A DNA stretch of 64,000 nt from Oscheius dolichura. Its lineage: Eukaryota; Nematoda; Chromadorea; Rhabditida; Rhabditidae. The stretch is taken from contig OW051497.1 in the NCBI GenBank assembly GCA_932521035.1, forward strand, positions 11,904,001 through 11,968,000, written 5' to 3'. The translations under genes and the position numbers were made by a program. Of the stretch, positions 24,747 through 37,549 are shown piece by piece (position 1 is the first letter of the stretch; each line of letters begins with the position of its first letter). A model generated the notes under the pieces. It did no database searches, was not told where the DNA came from, and saw only the letters and a list, made by a program, of their open reading frames with translations.

Positions 24747-27700
24747 CGGGAGCCGTCCATCTTGAGTCTTCTTCTGGAAGCGTATATTCAGAGGAAAAGG
24801 ATACAAACCGAATTGCGGTAGTTAAAAACCTGGCTTCAAAAAAAAGAGGGAAGTGGCAGGGAGAACAAGTTGGACCCGCCTGGCGGGAAACAAGAGAAGA
24901 AGCCGGGGGGCCACGCGTTGTGGGAGGCCATATTTTCAATAAGAAAGAAATTTTTTCTTGCTTTCAGAGACAGATGAGGGAATTATACGTATGGAAATGA
25001 AAACCATTATTCTTTCCGAGAGGTCAGGTTTAGGCAAATGAACGGGCAGCAGAAGTTTAAAAACCGTTTTATTTTCATGATAGCTCTCTATATCTAGGTT
25101 CGATTACGCGGGATAAGCCATTGTATATATATATAAAAAATAGAGAGGGTTATTGTAAGGATGCAAGAGAGCTAGACAACAAGAGCTAGGTGTTGATTAT
25201 CTGGACCAAAAATTTTCGCTGTTGTAAACTTGTGTTATGTCGATAATCTGGACAAAAAAACACTTAACCAAAACAATTCAAAGAAATTTGATTATAAGTA
25301 AAAAAGAATAACTGGAAGCGGACAAAAATATTGCCATCATTTATATACGAAGCGACCAGGAGACGGAGAGAGAGAGATATTGCAACGAAATCATCTCGTA
25401 AAGTTTTTCCCGCGCAGCTTTGCACGGAACTTCCTGCCAGCTGAAGTGGATTGAACCTACAGTAGGAAGCTTAGAGGTAATAATTAAGGGGTAAAGATTA
25501 TTAAACTGAAACAAAAAAAGAAAGTCACAAAGCCTTTAGAGAAGGCGTCGCTGCGGAGGGATCAGCGACTGTTGGGGCGGGGGCAGCCCGCCCCTCGATG
25601 CATATCCTCCCCACGTGTAGATATGCAATTTGTGGGGGAAACACAATTTGGACCAACATCTCAATGTTGTTCAGTTGTGAGTTGAAGATGACCGCTTGAG
25701 TCCAGCCGAGAACAGCAGTGGATGGTCTTGTGCCCGTGGGGCATGCACCCGCGCGCGAATATTTAAATTTTTAGCCGGTCGTAATGAGCCACCTACAAAA
25801 TGTCCTTCTCATGTAAGGTTTAAAAGAGCAGGCAAACATGTCGGTACAAATCAAAAGTCATAGGGATGACGCTAAAAAGAGTTTCATCAGTTTAGTCATT
25901 CAACCAGAACCACCCATGGAAGAAGGAAACATGACAGCGGTTGTAAAACCAGCAGGAAGTAGCAAATGGCCGGACGGGAAATAAGCTTTCTCTTTACTTA
26001 TCCGGAATAAGCCTATATTATTTTGAACCTTATGCAAAAACAATTGGAATAACTTCCGGTTGTGTATGTCTATGAATTTATGCATCTTAATAAAACAGGG
26101 GTCTCGTATTACAGCTGTAGGTGCTGGTGGTCAATGAGCGTTTTTATGAAGGAGGATAACAGGGCCGGAAGATATTTAAAGAAGCCCCCCTCCATCCCTT
26201 GCAAACACACAAAGTTTTGCAGAGCTAATTTTCCTCGCAGGAGGTCGTCGAGAACGATTGCCCTCATTTAAAGACGACAGGACTTTATGAGACTTACGCT
26301 TTAACCCGAGGGGGATAAGGGGCGAAGACGACGAGGTGTGAACGAACAATTGCAAGGGAAATGAGCCCCGGGGTTTTACGTATGTAATGTGATTGTTAAG
26401 GACGAGCTGTGGACGACAGCCAGACAAACTAAATTGAAGTGAGGGGAATTGTGAAAGGTGTTCTTCCGGGAGGAGCCGCGTGCCAGTTGTAAAAGACTAG
26501 GGATTATTCTAATCCTCGACTTCCGAGCCTTGACCAGGGATAACCACGTTCTAGCAGGCAATTCAATTATAAACAGGAAAATTGAACCCCCTGGAAAACA
26601 TCCGAACTATAACTAGAAGCGTCTGGGTCGGACTATTTCGAATATAACTCAGTTGGTCTTTCGGATGTGTGTCCCCGAGTTCATCAGCCTCTTCAGCAAC
26701 TGCTTGCCAGTTCAATTACCATCGAATCCGAGTTATCTGATGACTGGGAGTCCAAATTAAATTTGTTGTGGTCAGATTTTCAACACATCAAAATGTATCA
26801 AAAACCACAGACCAATCCACTTGTCCAAGTCACTCCACGCAACTGAATAGGACAATCTGTGTCTACTGACGATGTCCTTTACAGCTCGGCCATCCGAAAA
26901 ATCCAAGAGCTGTCAATGACGAGTTGACACTTTTTGAACCCTATATCTTTCTATCTTGGGGAAATGGGGATAATACACGGAATAAGCAGGCTGTTTCTAA
27001 ACGAATAGATGGTTATGATTAGATGATAGAAAAGGTACACAAAGCCATTATGGCAGAATTTTAAATTTCCGATTGCTTTACTACGTGCCAACCCCACCAG
27101 ACATACCGAGAGCTCTAGAAGGACTGGACAACGGGAATTGGAGCCCCAACGAGGCTAATCAGGAGAGCAATGGAGAAGTTCAGAAGAATAGGAGCACAAG
27201 GGGAAGTACGCCCAAACAGGAGACAAACAGGGAAGAGGATGGATTGAAGAGGCCAATCAAAAATCGCAGTACTTATATCAAAAGATAGGAGGCGGTGGGC
27301 AGGAAAAAGTTCTTTTAGGTGCTTGGCTTACTCGATTCAATTAGAGGATCCGCCAATCTCAGCCAAAAGTCTGCCTCAGGGCAGCAGAGGATCAGTCGGT
27401 CGTCCTAAACTCAAAAGGAGCTCAGGAACAGGGAACGGCATTTCAATGGGACCGATTCGAAGTTCGCCAGAAGTTAAAAGAGCATTTCTCCTGTTGCTTT
27501 CCACAGGAATACAGTAAGAAACTTGTAAAAACAAAAGTGCGGAAGTTCTGAAGAGAAGTGAAGCAGAAGATTGACAGATCAGCTGTGAGTCGCGGGGATA
27601 GAGGAATCGGAACAGCCTGCTAATTAAAATTCTCCTCCTCTCCTAACCATCCAATGAATCTCTAGTTATTTTCATCGGGGCTTGAGGAAGCCAATAGAGA

Positions 27701-28976
27701 ACAATTATCAAAAATGAAACAATAGCGAACTAAAGGAAAAAGGGCGAAATCAAGCGCAAGACAATTCCGACGTGGTTAATCGTCAGTTTCCTGGACGGAT
27801 AAGAATAGAAGAAAAAGTTGCAAAGACATTCTGGACGAGCAGAGACGAATGGAAAACTACTTGGCATACTTCCTGACGCCAGTGTTTTCTGCTGCAGACA
27901 TCATAGAAGTTGAATGAGGTGAATGGCTCTCTACTGAGAAATGGATCAAAGTGATTTCTGGCCAGGGTGTAACAGACGAAAAGTTATGCTAACTGCGCTC
28001 GTGGGTCAAAAAGTTCAGGTGTGAACTTAGAGCCATAAAAGAAGGATTGAAGCTTGGTTTTGTATTGTAAAGCTTACCAGAGCTTTTTGTGGACTAACAA
28101 GAACAGATTAGCAGGGAAATGGGCGGGAGATTGGAATTTTATAAAAACAGAAAACCCAATCGTGGCAGCCTAGAATTTACGAAATGAGGTCTTCAAAGAA
28201 CGACAAGATTGCCCCCCTGGTAAACAAAAAGACAGACAGAAGCGATCAACTGTCTTCACTCGAAAGAACGCGTGGAAAAATCTGACTGAAATATGAGAGC
28301 CATACAACAACATGCTGCTCTCTTATTTTGTGGGAGACGAAATTTCGATGGGAGACCAGATTCCAGTGGAACCTTAACGGGCAGAGTGCATAAATTTTGA
28401 GAGCGCAAAAATAGGAAGTTCAAGGATTGCACCCTGCGGACAATTCATAACGAAGCCTTATCGGCAGAGCACCTCTCATTTTTCTTCTGAATCCACCGTC
28501 CGAATAGTGTCGGATGCAACGAAAAGGGTATTAGTTAAGAGCCGTTCCTGACGTCTGCTAGCTGGACATCTGTCACCTGGATCCAGACGAATTCAACCTC
28601 ATTGAGAGACACCCCCTTCCGCATTGTCACATGCTTTCTTTATTTCGAAATATGAATTACTATCAAAATAGATCCATAACAAAGTAAAGTAATATTTCTA
28701 TAAGTGGTTGCTTTCTCGTAATTTTTAAAGAGATTTGTCATTAAATTGTCAACATGCGGCAAATGAAATTATCATTTAAAGCACGGCAGAGATCAAGCGC
28801 AGAAATAAGTAACCTGTATTGAGCAACGTTGTAGTTTGCTCCATAATTAACAGTGAAAATCAAACTCCTACATGTTTTTCTTATTTTTTTTAACATTCCC
28901 AGGACTTTTTTGAATGTTCTTGAGGGTACAGAAACCATTGATAACCTCGTTCTAATGAGCTTCGGGCAAATATTTA
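24747..28976. other. Gene-poor stretch, possibly with eroded coding remains
   Basis: No intact gene was found. Between about 26.7 and 28.6 kb several plus-strand stretches read like protein for 30-70 codons, for example one around 26720-26850 rich in Trp, Leu and Gln and one at 27073-27288 rich in Asn and Arg. Each is cut by stops and lacks splice sites. This may be an old mobile-element remnant, but no domain could be named. A short (TA)n run lies near 25125. Confidence 0.35.
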
Positions 28977-29710
28977 TCATTTCCGTTCTTTAAAATGAAC
29001 ACTTTTAGTATTGGCCATGAGGATCTTCATTTCCTGAGCTTTCTCGTCAAGAAACCGATGATAAAGGGACAAAACAGAAAGGGATATCCTAAAGAAACCC
29101 ATAAAATAATAATAAGGTATTGTACCCGATGATGGTTGTGAAGAAGAGTACAATCCACAGGGATAACCAAGTTGTTCTTGCTCCCGTCACGCTTAAAATA
29201 GTCAACGAAGCTAATAGAAGAATATAGACGCCCATATGTATGACACAGAGGAATATATTAGGTAACAGGAGAGAAGTTCTTGAGTACTGGAAGGAGCTTT
29301 AATTTTTAAGGAAAAACTTACTCTGATTGCAAAAAAATTGGACCCTATTGAAAGGAGAAGAACGACATGTACTCCTATCCACACGGCAGCAAATAATTTG
29401 TAACAAAACCAGTATTGGATAGGATTTGATCGTCGTAGATACTGAAATACCTTGTAGGGATGAATGAAACACCCTACTATTAATGTTTGCTTATAAAGTA
29501 CTGTAGATTCATGCCATTCATGGTAAATTAGGAGAAGAATACCTAGAGTTATTCCTAATAATGTTGCTATAGCCAAAGCGCCGCTGATAATATACGTCCA
29601 TATCTGAAAAAAATAAAACAGGTAAATTTAAAACAAACCTGGATATGTAATCGGCAATATTTATTTTTCTCTTCTACTTCTAGTGGAGATGGGAATGGAA
29701 CTTGGTACAT
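28977..29710 (-). CDS. Four-transmembrane protein of unknown function
   Basis: Four exons, 29710-29639, 29603-29322, 29286-29126 and 29088-28977, join to 209 codons with introns of 35-37 nt. A stop codon lies upstream of the ATG in frame, which supports this start (MYQVPFPSP). The protein has a short cytosolic N-terminus ending KYCRLHIQ, then four hydrophobic segments (IWTYIISGALAIATLLGITL; the region around LFAAVWIGVHVVLLL; LCVIHMGVYILLLASL; WLSLWIVLFFTTIIGISL), and a charged C-terminus. The layout resembles LAPTM-like and nematode tetraspan families, but no diagnostic motif is seen, so the family is open. AHA1 lies divergently about 580 bp away. Confidence 0.72.
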
Positions 29711-29877
29711 ATCGAGGCGGATAAAGGAAATTCAGAAGGTATATCGGCAATATCTTTGGGACCGGAACCAGGGCAGCGTTGGGAACAGCTGACTCTTTCT
29801 TGCCGACATGTCTGTCTAAATTATATAATGAAGTGCGTTCTCACTGTGCTGAATGTTCTTCGGTGTGTAATATTGGG

Positions 29878-30153
29878 TCATCCTCTTTGCACCTGATCCT
29901 TCCGGATGAAAAGCAAAGCGTTTGATTTAGACAGAGAAACGATTTGTATAATGGGAAGAAGGTAGCCTTCCACAATGGAATTGCTTTTGGAAATGACCAA
30001 GATTTGTTCAACACCCTCTAGAAATATTCCTGTAAATGTTAATAATGACAAAATTTGGTGTATTCTTTGATATTTTATAGGGAAATTCAACATATAAGCC
30101 GTTTCCTCCGTTTTAGGTACAGAATACCTCTCTCCAACTCTTGAAAATTGCAA
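29878..30153 (-). CDS. Hypothetical membrane-protein exon
   Basis: An open frame of about 90 codons with two hydrophobic segments (ILSLLTFTGIFLEGV and EGYLLPIIQIVSLS) reaches a donor-like site CAG|GTGCAA near 29891. It has no ATG at its upstream end, so it would need an earlier exon. It could be a small gene between AHA1 and the tetraspan gene, or chance. Confidence 0.25.
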   Translation of the reverse strand: MQFSRVGERYSVPKTEETAYMLNFPIKYQRIHQILSLLTFTGIFLEGVEQILVISKSNSIVEGYLLPIIQIVSLSKSNALLFIRKDQVQRG

Positions 30154-30290
30154 ATACGTATTTGCGTACTTGTTGAGTGTCTAAGCTGCTAGTCTGGAAA
30201 ATTCTCCGAGTCTGTGTTACTCTTCTCCCTATTAATTTCTGATTACCCTCGCCTTCTTGTGTTTATTTTCATGGTAAGATTTTAGGTAAA

Positions 30291-31764
30291 ATGGCAAAAT
30301 GGGGAGAAGGCGATCCTCGCTGGATTGTGGAGGAGCGAGCCGATGCTACGAACGTCAACAACTGGCATTGGTGAGTCCTACTTTTAATAGATCATTTATC
30401 TTTTAAAACAAACTTTACTGTTGCTTCTAATAGTGGATTACAGGGCTGAAAAGAACGCCACTCCATGGTCCAAGGATCGTCTGAAGCAGTTGCTTGAAAA
30501 CTTTTCCATCGAGGTCGGTTAGATATCCTATATTTTTATGCAATCATGTTTAGGAAGGCCCAATTAAAATTACCCTTACTGAATTTAAAAAACTGGAAGG
30601 GGAGGCCACAGCAAACAACCGAAAAGCCAAGTTAATTTTCCTTTTCGAATGGGAAATTGAGATTCCATTCATTGGTAAGATTTCATTTAGCTCAAGTAAA
30701 TGTTCTGCAGGCCGTGTTGCCGGTAGTGAATTTGAATACAAGGGTATGATTGAGATTCCTAACCTTTCCGATGAGAATGAAGCGGATGAAGTAGTTGTGA
30801 GTGAAAAGTAAGATCATCCTACTGAAATTTCTAGGTAAACGTTACTCTCGACACCCGAGGACAGCACGAGCAGCAGATTCGTAACCTTCTGAACAAGAAA
30901 GGAGCCAAACTGATTCAGGTAGCTTTCTTGTTTCTGTTTGATGCCCATTTTCAGGGTCAAGCAGCTGTATACATTCGTGAATTGAAAGAGGAGTTTAGTA
31001 AAGGTCTGATACTTCCTACTGATCGAAAACCACAGGTAAAAACTATACTTTTTCATTTATGTGGTGAAAATGTCTATTCGAATAAAAAGAAGAAACCAAA
31101 ATGGTTCCAGGTTGTCTCCAAGAGCAAAACTGTTACCGCCGTTGTCGACAAGAAGGCCTTCCAGAACAATGTTGTCGTGGAGGGCAAGAAGTCAGAAGGA
31201 AAGCCGGGTAAGCCATTGATTTTTCATTTTCAAGGCCACTTTCAGTTTTTGAAACGAAGTCCTTCTCTTTTCATGAAATCTTCAAAGTTCAACCACAACG
31301 ATTATTTGAAGTTTTCCAAGAGAAACAGGTACATCCGATAAATAACTCCTTACACATACTTTCAGCTTGTACAAGCTTGGGCAAATGGCAGTGTCGATTG
31401 GGATTTCAAAGTCGGAGGGAATTTTGCCCTTTTTGGAGGAAACGTCAGGGGAAAGTTCCTCCAAATTGTAAGGCACAACATATTTGTTTCTTCAAAGTTT
31501 AGGAACCCAACAAGCGAATTTTGATGACTTGGCGGCTGAAAAGCTACCCGGTCGATCACCATGCCAACATCGAGTTCCTCCTTCACGATCAGAAGGACTC
31601 GACTAAAATTGAAATAAATGGAGTTGGAGTACCATCAGCTCAGGCAGAAGAAACCCAGCAGGGCCTTGACCGGTAAGCTAGAATCGTTATATTTATCCTC
31701 AGCCAATTTCAGCTACTATCTCCAGAGTATTGCCCGAACATTCGGGTTCAGCTCCCGTTTCTAG
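30291..31764 (+). CDS. AHSA1: Activator of Hsp90 ATPase (AHA1)
   Basis: Co-chaperone that binds the middle domain of Hsp90 and stimulates its ATPase in the cytosol. Eleven exons: 30291-30370, 30444-30513, 30554-30674, 30711-30796, 30835-30918, 30955-31035, 31111-31207, 31246-31328, 31366-31467, 31503-31672 and 31713-31764. They give 341 aa (human 338). The conserved start motif NVNNWHW with preceding acidic residues is at residues 21-27. The Aha1_N domain follows, then a Lys/Glu linker, then the START-like C-terminal domain with FHEIFKVQP, FALFGGNVRGKF, MTWRLKSYP and the end YYLQSIARTFGF. An acceptor ATTTTAG lies 5 nt before the ATG. One donor is GTCGGT, with C at +3. Confidence 0.97.
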
Positions 31765-33077
31765 ACAACACAAGTCCTCTCCTTTCAGCACTGATCTTCA
31801 TTCGAACTTTATCGCCAAGTTACCTTATTTTAGTCTGTCATAATAATGTTGTTCTTGTTCTTCTGTTTTCTTTATGATTGATATGACCTTTAACAGGAGG
31901 AATATCATCCACTCCTGCGCTAGTCATTAAAGTTTTTCTACAACAACTTCTGTTTGGGCAGCTTGAACTTGACTACGGCGGGAAAAGTGAACAATGGCTT
32001 ATTCTAAATTTTAAAATGTCGCTTCACGAGGAAAATAGAGGAACATTCGTTGGTGGGAAGGCTTCCAAAAGTATTGTTGTACCGTCGGAGGAAAACGCAA
32101 ATTCCGAGCTGTGTTTCATACGAAGAAGTGATGTTCCAGTATAATCTTATTCCTCCACGGCGCGACTTCCTTTTTAAAGAAGTCGAAACAGTTGACGACA
32201 TTCATTAAAATGCTTTTACGAAATAAGTACGCTCTGCAGCCAAATGACCGAAATTGAATTGTGTTTATCAACCAATTAGAACGGTCCCTTTGTTTACGCC
32301 ACTATATTTCGCCATTCAGATGGTCCCAATTCTCTCCCCAATAACCTTTTCATCCACTCTGTTCTTCTACTTCTCTCTTTTCATAGTCAGCTAACGTATC
32401 TCTTGAATTCAGAAAAGCAGGGATCTCCCTACTAGGCCCCGTTGTCTGTATGAGTCATCAGGAGACAGATAAAGCGGGTCGTCAGACCATTTTCCCAGAT
32501 GTCTACCAAAAATCAATCAATAGCTAAAAAGCTGAATCGAAGATGTTATCGCCGCTTGTGGTGGAAGGACTCGTGACAACCTTGAGGTTTTCTTGTGCTT
32601 TGCCTGCTGTTTACGCGTCCGCCGCTGTTCCATTGGAGCCAAGAAGTTATCATCTGATCGAACTGGACTAACTAGAGGACTGCCTCCATGTACAAACAAG
32701 GTATGACTTGTTTTTTGCAGACGTTCTATACTACTATTTCCCTTATTATTCTTCCAATCACCGTTTTAACGGTTAAAATCTCCACAAAATCTGTAAAAAT
32801 CGCCAAAAACATTCACTATTCTATATTTGCAATTTCCGCTTTTTTATTCATTTCTACCAACATTCTCTATAATATTTTTGAGCATTGCTATTTTAACGAA
32901 ACTCCCGTAAAATAATTCTTATTTAAAAAGAAACTAAGGTCTCAAAGATCGCTCTCCAGTTTGAAAAGCTTTCGCAAGTTTGAAGGGGCCCGTATCAGGC
33001 CTGTATGCTTTCCCAGCAGAAATGGCTGCCCTTTATTTTTTGAATAGAAATGATTAATATTCTTTTAGACTGGCGTT
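31765..33077. other. Intergenic stretch with one weak minus-strand frame
   Basis: Mostly non-coding. On the minus strand 32699-32517 is a 60-codon frame with a plausible basic stretch (QRRTRKQQAKHKKTSRLSRV), but no splice sites or homology support it. I do not call it a gene. Confidence 0.35.
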
Positions 33078-35005
33078 ATGAGAACAGACAGTAGTTCTTC
33101 TATAGGATCGGCATACAATATAGATGAAGCCGTCTCACCAACCTCCTCAACCACGGGTCCAGCCGAATTAGACAAAGAAGTATGGACAAAATTGAGAAGT
33201 TACGGGAAATTTTTTACGGTCAAGCTTTTACAGGTAATAGTTTTATTTATTTATATATATTCAAAATTTTAGATTCTCATTCAATCCCGTTCAAACGATA
33301 AACACAATCAGCCATGTAAAGGGGAAAAGTCGCCTAATACATGGTTCAATTTGAATATAGAAGAGGTGGGAGAGGTAACCGCCCAAGTAAAGCGAAGTCT
33401 ACCTAAGTAAGGCTTTTTTAAACAGCTTCTACTATATTTTTATAGATACCCGCCTGAGACAGTAGCGGTATCAGTTGATTTCTACCTGTACACAGCGGAC
33501 ACGGACACCCTTCCTCTGGAATCGTGGACTTTTCATATTGACAGAGAAATGAGGGCGCGAGTTGAGGGGAAGACGGAAATGTCCGAGCTCTACCATCAAC
33601 TGTCAACACTACTGAAGAGTTCTATGATCGCTTCACGGATGACACCCATGCATCGTTATTATGTCAAGAAACAAAGCGCAGATACATTTGTGATTCTTTA
33701 CAGGGTATCTGCTTCCTTTATTCATTTTTATAATATTATTAGATCCAATCGGGCCTGTCTACTGTGGATTTGGGAAGCGATATGCAACAAAAAGACCTTG
33801 GATGCTTTCCAACACCCGTAGGAGCTTATGTTCTAACTCTACGCTACAGGTAACCTTTTTTTTCTTTATTTTTAAATAACAATATATAGAACTAGAATGG
33901 AGATTGAGCAAAAATTGGCCCAGTCAACTATTGGTCTTTCTCCTGAAGTGATAGGGGATAATGCTGACTCCTTCCAAAAGGTCTGTTCCCTTCCTTTACC
34001 CTCCCTTAAGCCTATCCACCTTGGAAATGACTTCTCAGCAAAAGAGCAGCTCTTATCGGAGGACAAACACTTTTTTAGATCAATTTCTAATCGCAAACTT
34101 TCTGCAACCAATGCACTTTTCCTTCAGGTTGGCTCATTTTCTTCTGGAAACACTCCGGACTACGATCAAATCGCAACATCTCCTCAATCCATCGACGGCG
34201 CTATCAGCCACTTCAGTGTTAGCCCATCGTCCGCTAATTCACCATCCCCGTTCTTCCGCGGACTTGGCCAAAACAGGTCAACAAGATCGCGTACTTGTTC
34301 CTTGGCAAGCGAGCCAGAGGAGTCACACAGTGCCTCTCCTAAAGACAGGATGAATTCCAGCCAATCGCTGCCGGTATGCCTCTCTTCTTTCCTTTTTAGT
34401 AACGTTTGCTTATAGGCGATCCCGAAGAATATGCCGTTTGCCAATCTGTTGACTCTATCATACACTGGAACCCTTGGTGTACTGAAGAGCGTCCCGGAGG
34501 AGAAAGAAAAGCCTGTTGAGGAGGACCCCGAGAAGAGTGAAGAGGAGGAGAAGCCTGAAGCGAAAAGAGCAAAGTCGGAGCCAAAGGACGAGGCCACTGC
34601 CGAATTGGACCATAGTCAGCAGACTGTGGTAGATGACATGAATGACACAATCAAGCCGCCTCCAAGGTATGTATTTAGTTAGGTTACAGTCAACTCAATA
34701 CATTTCAGCGATGACAAAACCGACAGCGAGGATGAAGATTCCTTTGTGAAGATCCCTGCCTACGGAGCCGTTGACAATGACGACAACCAAGGCCTTAGTG
34801 AACTCATCTCCACTTGCAGAATTCCCGCAAAGATTGGGTCATTTGAAGACGACGATATTAACAGCGTTCTATCACAGGTACTAACATAGTCTCGCCTTTT
34901 TGATGATTCATTTTCCAGCTGGATAGTTTCTCTTCGAATCAAGGAATCTTCGACTATTTCCTGTCCACTGTTCGGGAAATGGGCAGCCACGATGCTGATA
35001 GTTGA
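33078..35005 (+). CDS. ATG13 (epg-1-like): Autophagy-related protein 13 (HORMA domain)
   Basis: Regulatory subunit of the ULK1/ATG1 kinase complex that starts autophagosome formation. Eight exons: 33078-33233, 33273-33406, 33446-33704, 33743-33849, 33890-34373, 34416-34666, 34709-34877 and 34919-35005, giving 548 aa. The N-terminal HORMA fold shows FFTVKLLQILIQSR, WFNLNIEE, LESWTFHIDRE, YHQLSTLLKSSM, RMTP, DTFVILYRIQSG and LRYRTRM. A long Ser/Pro/Glu-rich disordered tail follows, as usual in this family. Within the fifth exon, 33981-34127 (147 nt, no stop, GT...CAG ends) could be an intron instead of coding; either reading keeps the frame. An acceptor TTCTTTTAG lies 9 nt before the ATG. Confidence 0.92.
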
Positions 35006-35244
35006 CTTCTCCTCCCTGCGCAGTAAATCTGGCGCCCCATTTAGTTGTTAAATTTTTCTTCTTTTGCATCGCAGCTTTGTACATTTTGGCGGTTCGAAGC
35101 ACTAGTCAAACGCGTTCTCTTGAGATACCCTTTCTGCACGTGTAAACATTTTTCTTCATGTATATTTTGTACAAAAATAGGTTTTTCTTCATGATAATGG
35201 CTGTGATCCACATTTTCAAAACTTCAATTGTCTCATCTCACCTC

Positions 35245-35250
35245 AATAAA
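35245..35250 (+). terminator. Polyadenylation signal AATAAA of the ATG13 gene
   Basis: AATAAA 240 nt after the ATG13 stop codon, the first canonical hexamer in the 3' flank. Confidence 0.5.
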
Positions 35251-35681
35251 GACTCTCAATTAAAGATTCCTTGTTTGTATAGTACAAACTTTCGAAGATT
35301 CCCAGTTTTCGACCAGTTGTGGGGAGAAGAACTATGAAGTGGTTTCTATTACAGAACCAGTTACTCTTCAACAACCATTCCTCTTTTAGATGATCTTTAA
35401 AACGGCCAAAACTAAATATAAACAGGCACTTTTGTTCCGTATTTCTCTACTTCCTCCTATTTTCCTCTGAATCATTGTTATCAGTATCAATGTTAATCGT
35501 TTCACAACATTTAGTATGTGTTATCAAAGTTGCCTGAATTATGACGACCGAGCGTTCCCAAAATGGTAACAGATACCAGTTTCTCCTGTGAATCATCTAT
35601 GCAAATCCAAGTCAAGGTTAACCACAAAAGGGTGAAGGACTGCAGACTACGTTTCGATGAACCCAGCCAGCAAAAACACTT

Positions 35682-36228
35682 CTAAATGCGCGTGCTAATC
35701 TTACAATAGGTGGGCACTCGAAACTGCATTGCAGACATGTGTCGATACCCTCGGACGCTAATCGTCCGACCGGTTGTGTTCGGGATTGTCCGAGTCACTG
35801 CCACCGACACAGTCAGCCGGCCATTGAGGAAATTCACCCGTTGGCGACCTTCATTTCCAGCTGCGTGAGGATCGATTTTAGGGACAGTTTGAAGGGCAAT
35901 TACTATACGCAGGGAGGGCCAAAGCTTCCAACTGTGGTCTTCTTCGCTTATCACTTCCTGTGTACCAACTGTGACCCCCTAATTTTGGTGTAAAGTAATC
36001 TTTGTCGTTATTTCACCCCTCCAATTTGACAGTGTACGCCTTAGTCACCAATTCCTTTGATCCAAAATCGTTGAGACAGATCCGATGGCGTTCCCAATTT
36101 GTCAAACGACCCCCGGATGTCTCATCTTTGGGCGTTTCTTTTTTCGTCGTTTGTTTAACACTTTTGGATAGTCTTCGGCTCTTGTTGACATGCTCACCTT
36201 CTTCATCCTCTTTTTTAGCCACTTCCAT
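35682..36228 (-). CDS. Small protein of unknown function
   Basis: Two protein-like exons on the minus strand. The first starts at ATG 36228 with a Lys/Glu-rich head (MEVAKKEDEEGEHVNKSRR) and leads to WERHRICLNDFGSKEL. The second, from an acceptor at 35979, reads GVTVGTQEVISEEDHSWKLW, then a likely beta-rich stretch with VNFLNGRLTVSVAV and GYRHMSAMQFRVP, and stops near 35682. The in-frame donor is probably GTGACT at about 36055 (phase 0), because the later GT would shift the frame. A third exon cannot be excluded. The start codon is only 16 bp from the oppositely directed lipase start. No family recognised. Confidence 0.45.
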
Positions 36229-36244
36229 CTTAGTTCTTTTTTAG

Positions 36245-37549
36245 ATGTGGGCTATCGCCTTCTTGGCGACCGCTTTGGCTGCCCCATTTCCTTTCACAAA
36301 GAAAACCAATTATGATGAAAACGAAGCTCGAATGCTTTTGAACTTGGCTGCCGCAGCCTATGGATTGAAACACGATGACTGTTTAGCAAAGTAGGAACTT
36401 CTATTTCTTACTGAATATACTGTTGTAGAACTTTCCCTCATCAGGAAGATAGGCGGGTGTTATCCAAAGACATGCAGATATGCGACCATCTCGACAGTAC
36501 GTGTGAAAGTTATGTTGGTAGGTACATAAGAAATATATTTAACCAACGAGCCCCTTACAGTAACCTCTGACACTAGAAAAGAACTGATCGTTGTATTCCG
36601 AGGAACAAAAACGAAGACTCAACTGCTACTAGAAGGGTGGGATTCTCTCCAACCCGGCGTTGATTTCTTCGACATGGGAAATGTACGCCCTTATAATTAT
36701 CCTTAAATGACCTCCTTCAGGTGAATAGATACTTCCTAAATGCTCACTTGAAACTGTGGCCAGACGTGGAGCAGGCCCTCCAGAACACACAGCACAATGA
36801 TTACAAGTTAGTGTTTACCGGCCATTCTCTAGGAGGGGCTTTGGCAACTTTAGCCGCTGCAAGAGTTGTAAGGCAAGGTTAGTATACTGGTTTCTTATAA
36901 TTACGGTCTATTACAGGATATAGAACTGGGGATCAAGTTAAACTGTTGACATTTGGGCAGCCAAGAGTGGGCAGTCTTGAATTCGCAACGAACTTTGACA
37001 ACATGATCAAGGAAAGGTGATTTTTTCTAAAATAAGGGGAAAGTAAGATTTTTCAGCTATCGGGTTGTCTTCCGACGAGATATAGTTCCTCATTTGCCGA
37101 CTTGCGCCAAGGCTGAAGTTCATCTTGAAGAAGAAAGCCAGCCATGTGATCCAACAAGGCACGACAAGGCTTACCATCATGGCACAGAAATCTGGTTAGA
37201 ATACTCCTTGAGTACTTATGATAAAATCACTTCAGGTATCCTGATGAGATGAGCCGCGGAGCGCACTATGTGGAATGCACTGGTAACCCCAAAAACGAGG
37301 ACTTCGAATGCTCAGATAGGATAAAGTTCCGTTATGATCAATGGAACAGTTACATTTGGGACCACAGGCATTATTTCGGAGTTCGGGTACGCCATACCCT
37401 CTTTGTCGGCGATTATGGACAAATATTTTCAGGTACCGGAATACGGAAAATCAGGATGCGACGCTACTCAGCCGGAGGGAAAGCCTGGCGTTATACAAAA
37501 CCTTGTAAGCAGGCTAAATATCCTGACTCGCACAATTGGTCTTGACTGA
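36245..37549 (+). CDS. Secreted class-3 (fungal-type) lipase, copy 1
   Basis: Serine hydrolase expected to cleave tri- or monoacylglycerols outside the cell. Eight exons: 36245-36390, 36429-36517, 36561-36682, 36721-36877, 36917-37016, 37057-37194, 37236-37386 and 37433-37549; 339 aa. The first ~13 residues form a signal peptide (MWAIAFLATALAA). The nucleophile elbow GHSLGG has Ser155. The triad Asp lies in RRDIVPHLP and the His in YHHGTEIWY. FRGTKTK before the elbow carries the usual oxyanion-hole region, and TFGQPRVG is typical of the family. Paired cysteines suit secretion. The ATG follows an acceptor (TTCTTTTTTAG) with no gap. It is the first of a tandem pair. Confidence 0.95.

Noticed and set aside
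25090-25115. tRNA-like GGTTCGATTAC on the plus strand
   Set aside because: No matching stems on either side, and AT repeats follow directly.
25440-25470. tRNA-like B box (GGTTCAATCC on the minus strand)
   Set aside because: The flanking bases do not form a T-arm stem and no acceptor stem, D arm or anticodon arm can be drawn around it.
32940-33000. Possible spliced-leader RNA (CAAGTTTGAAG resembles part of the nematode leader)
   Set aside because: Only a partial 9-10 nt match, without the donor or Sm site expected after a leader.
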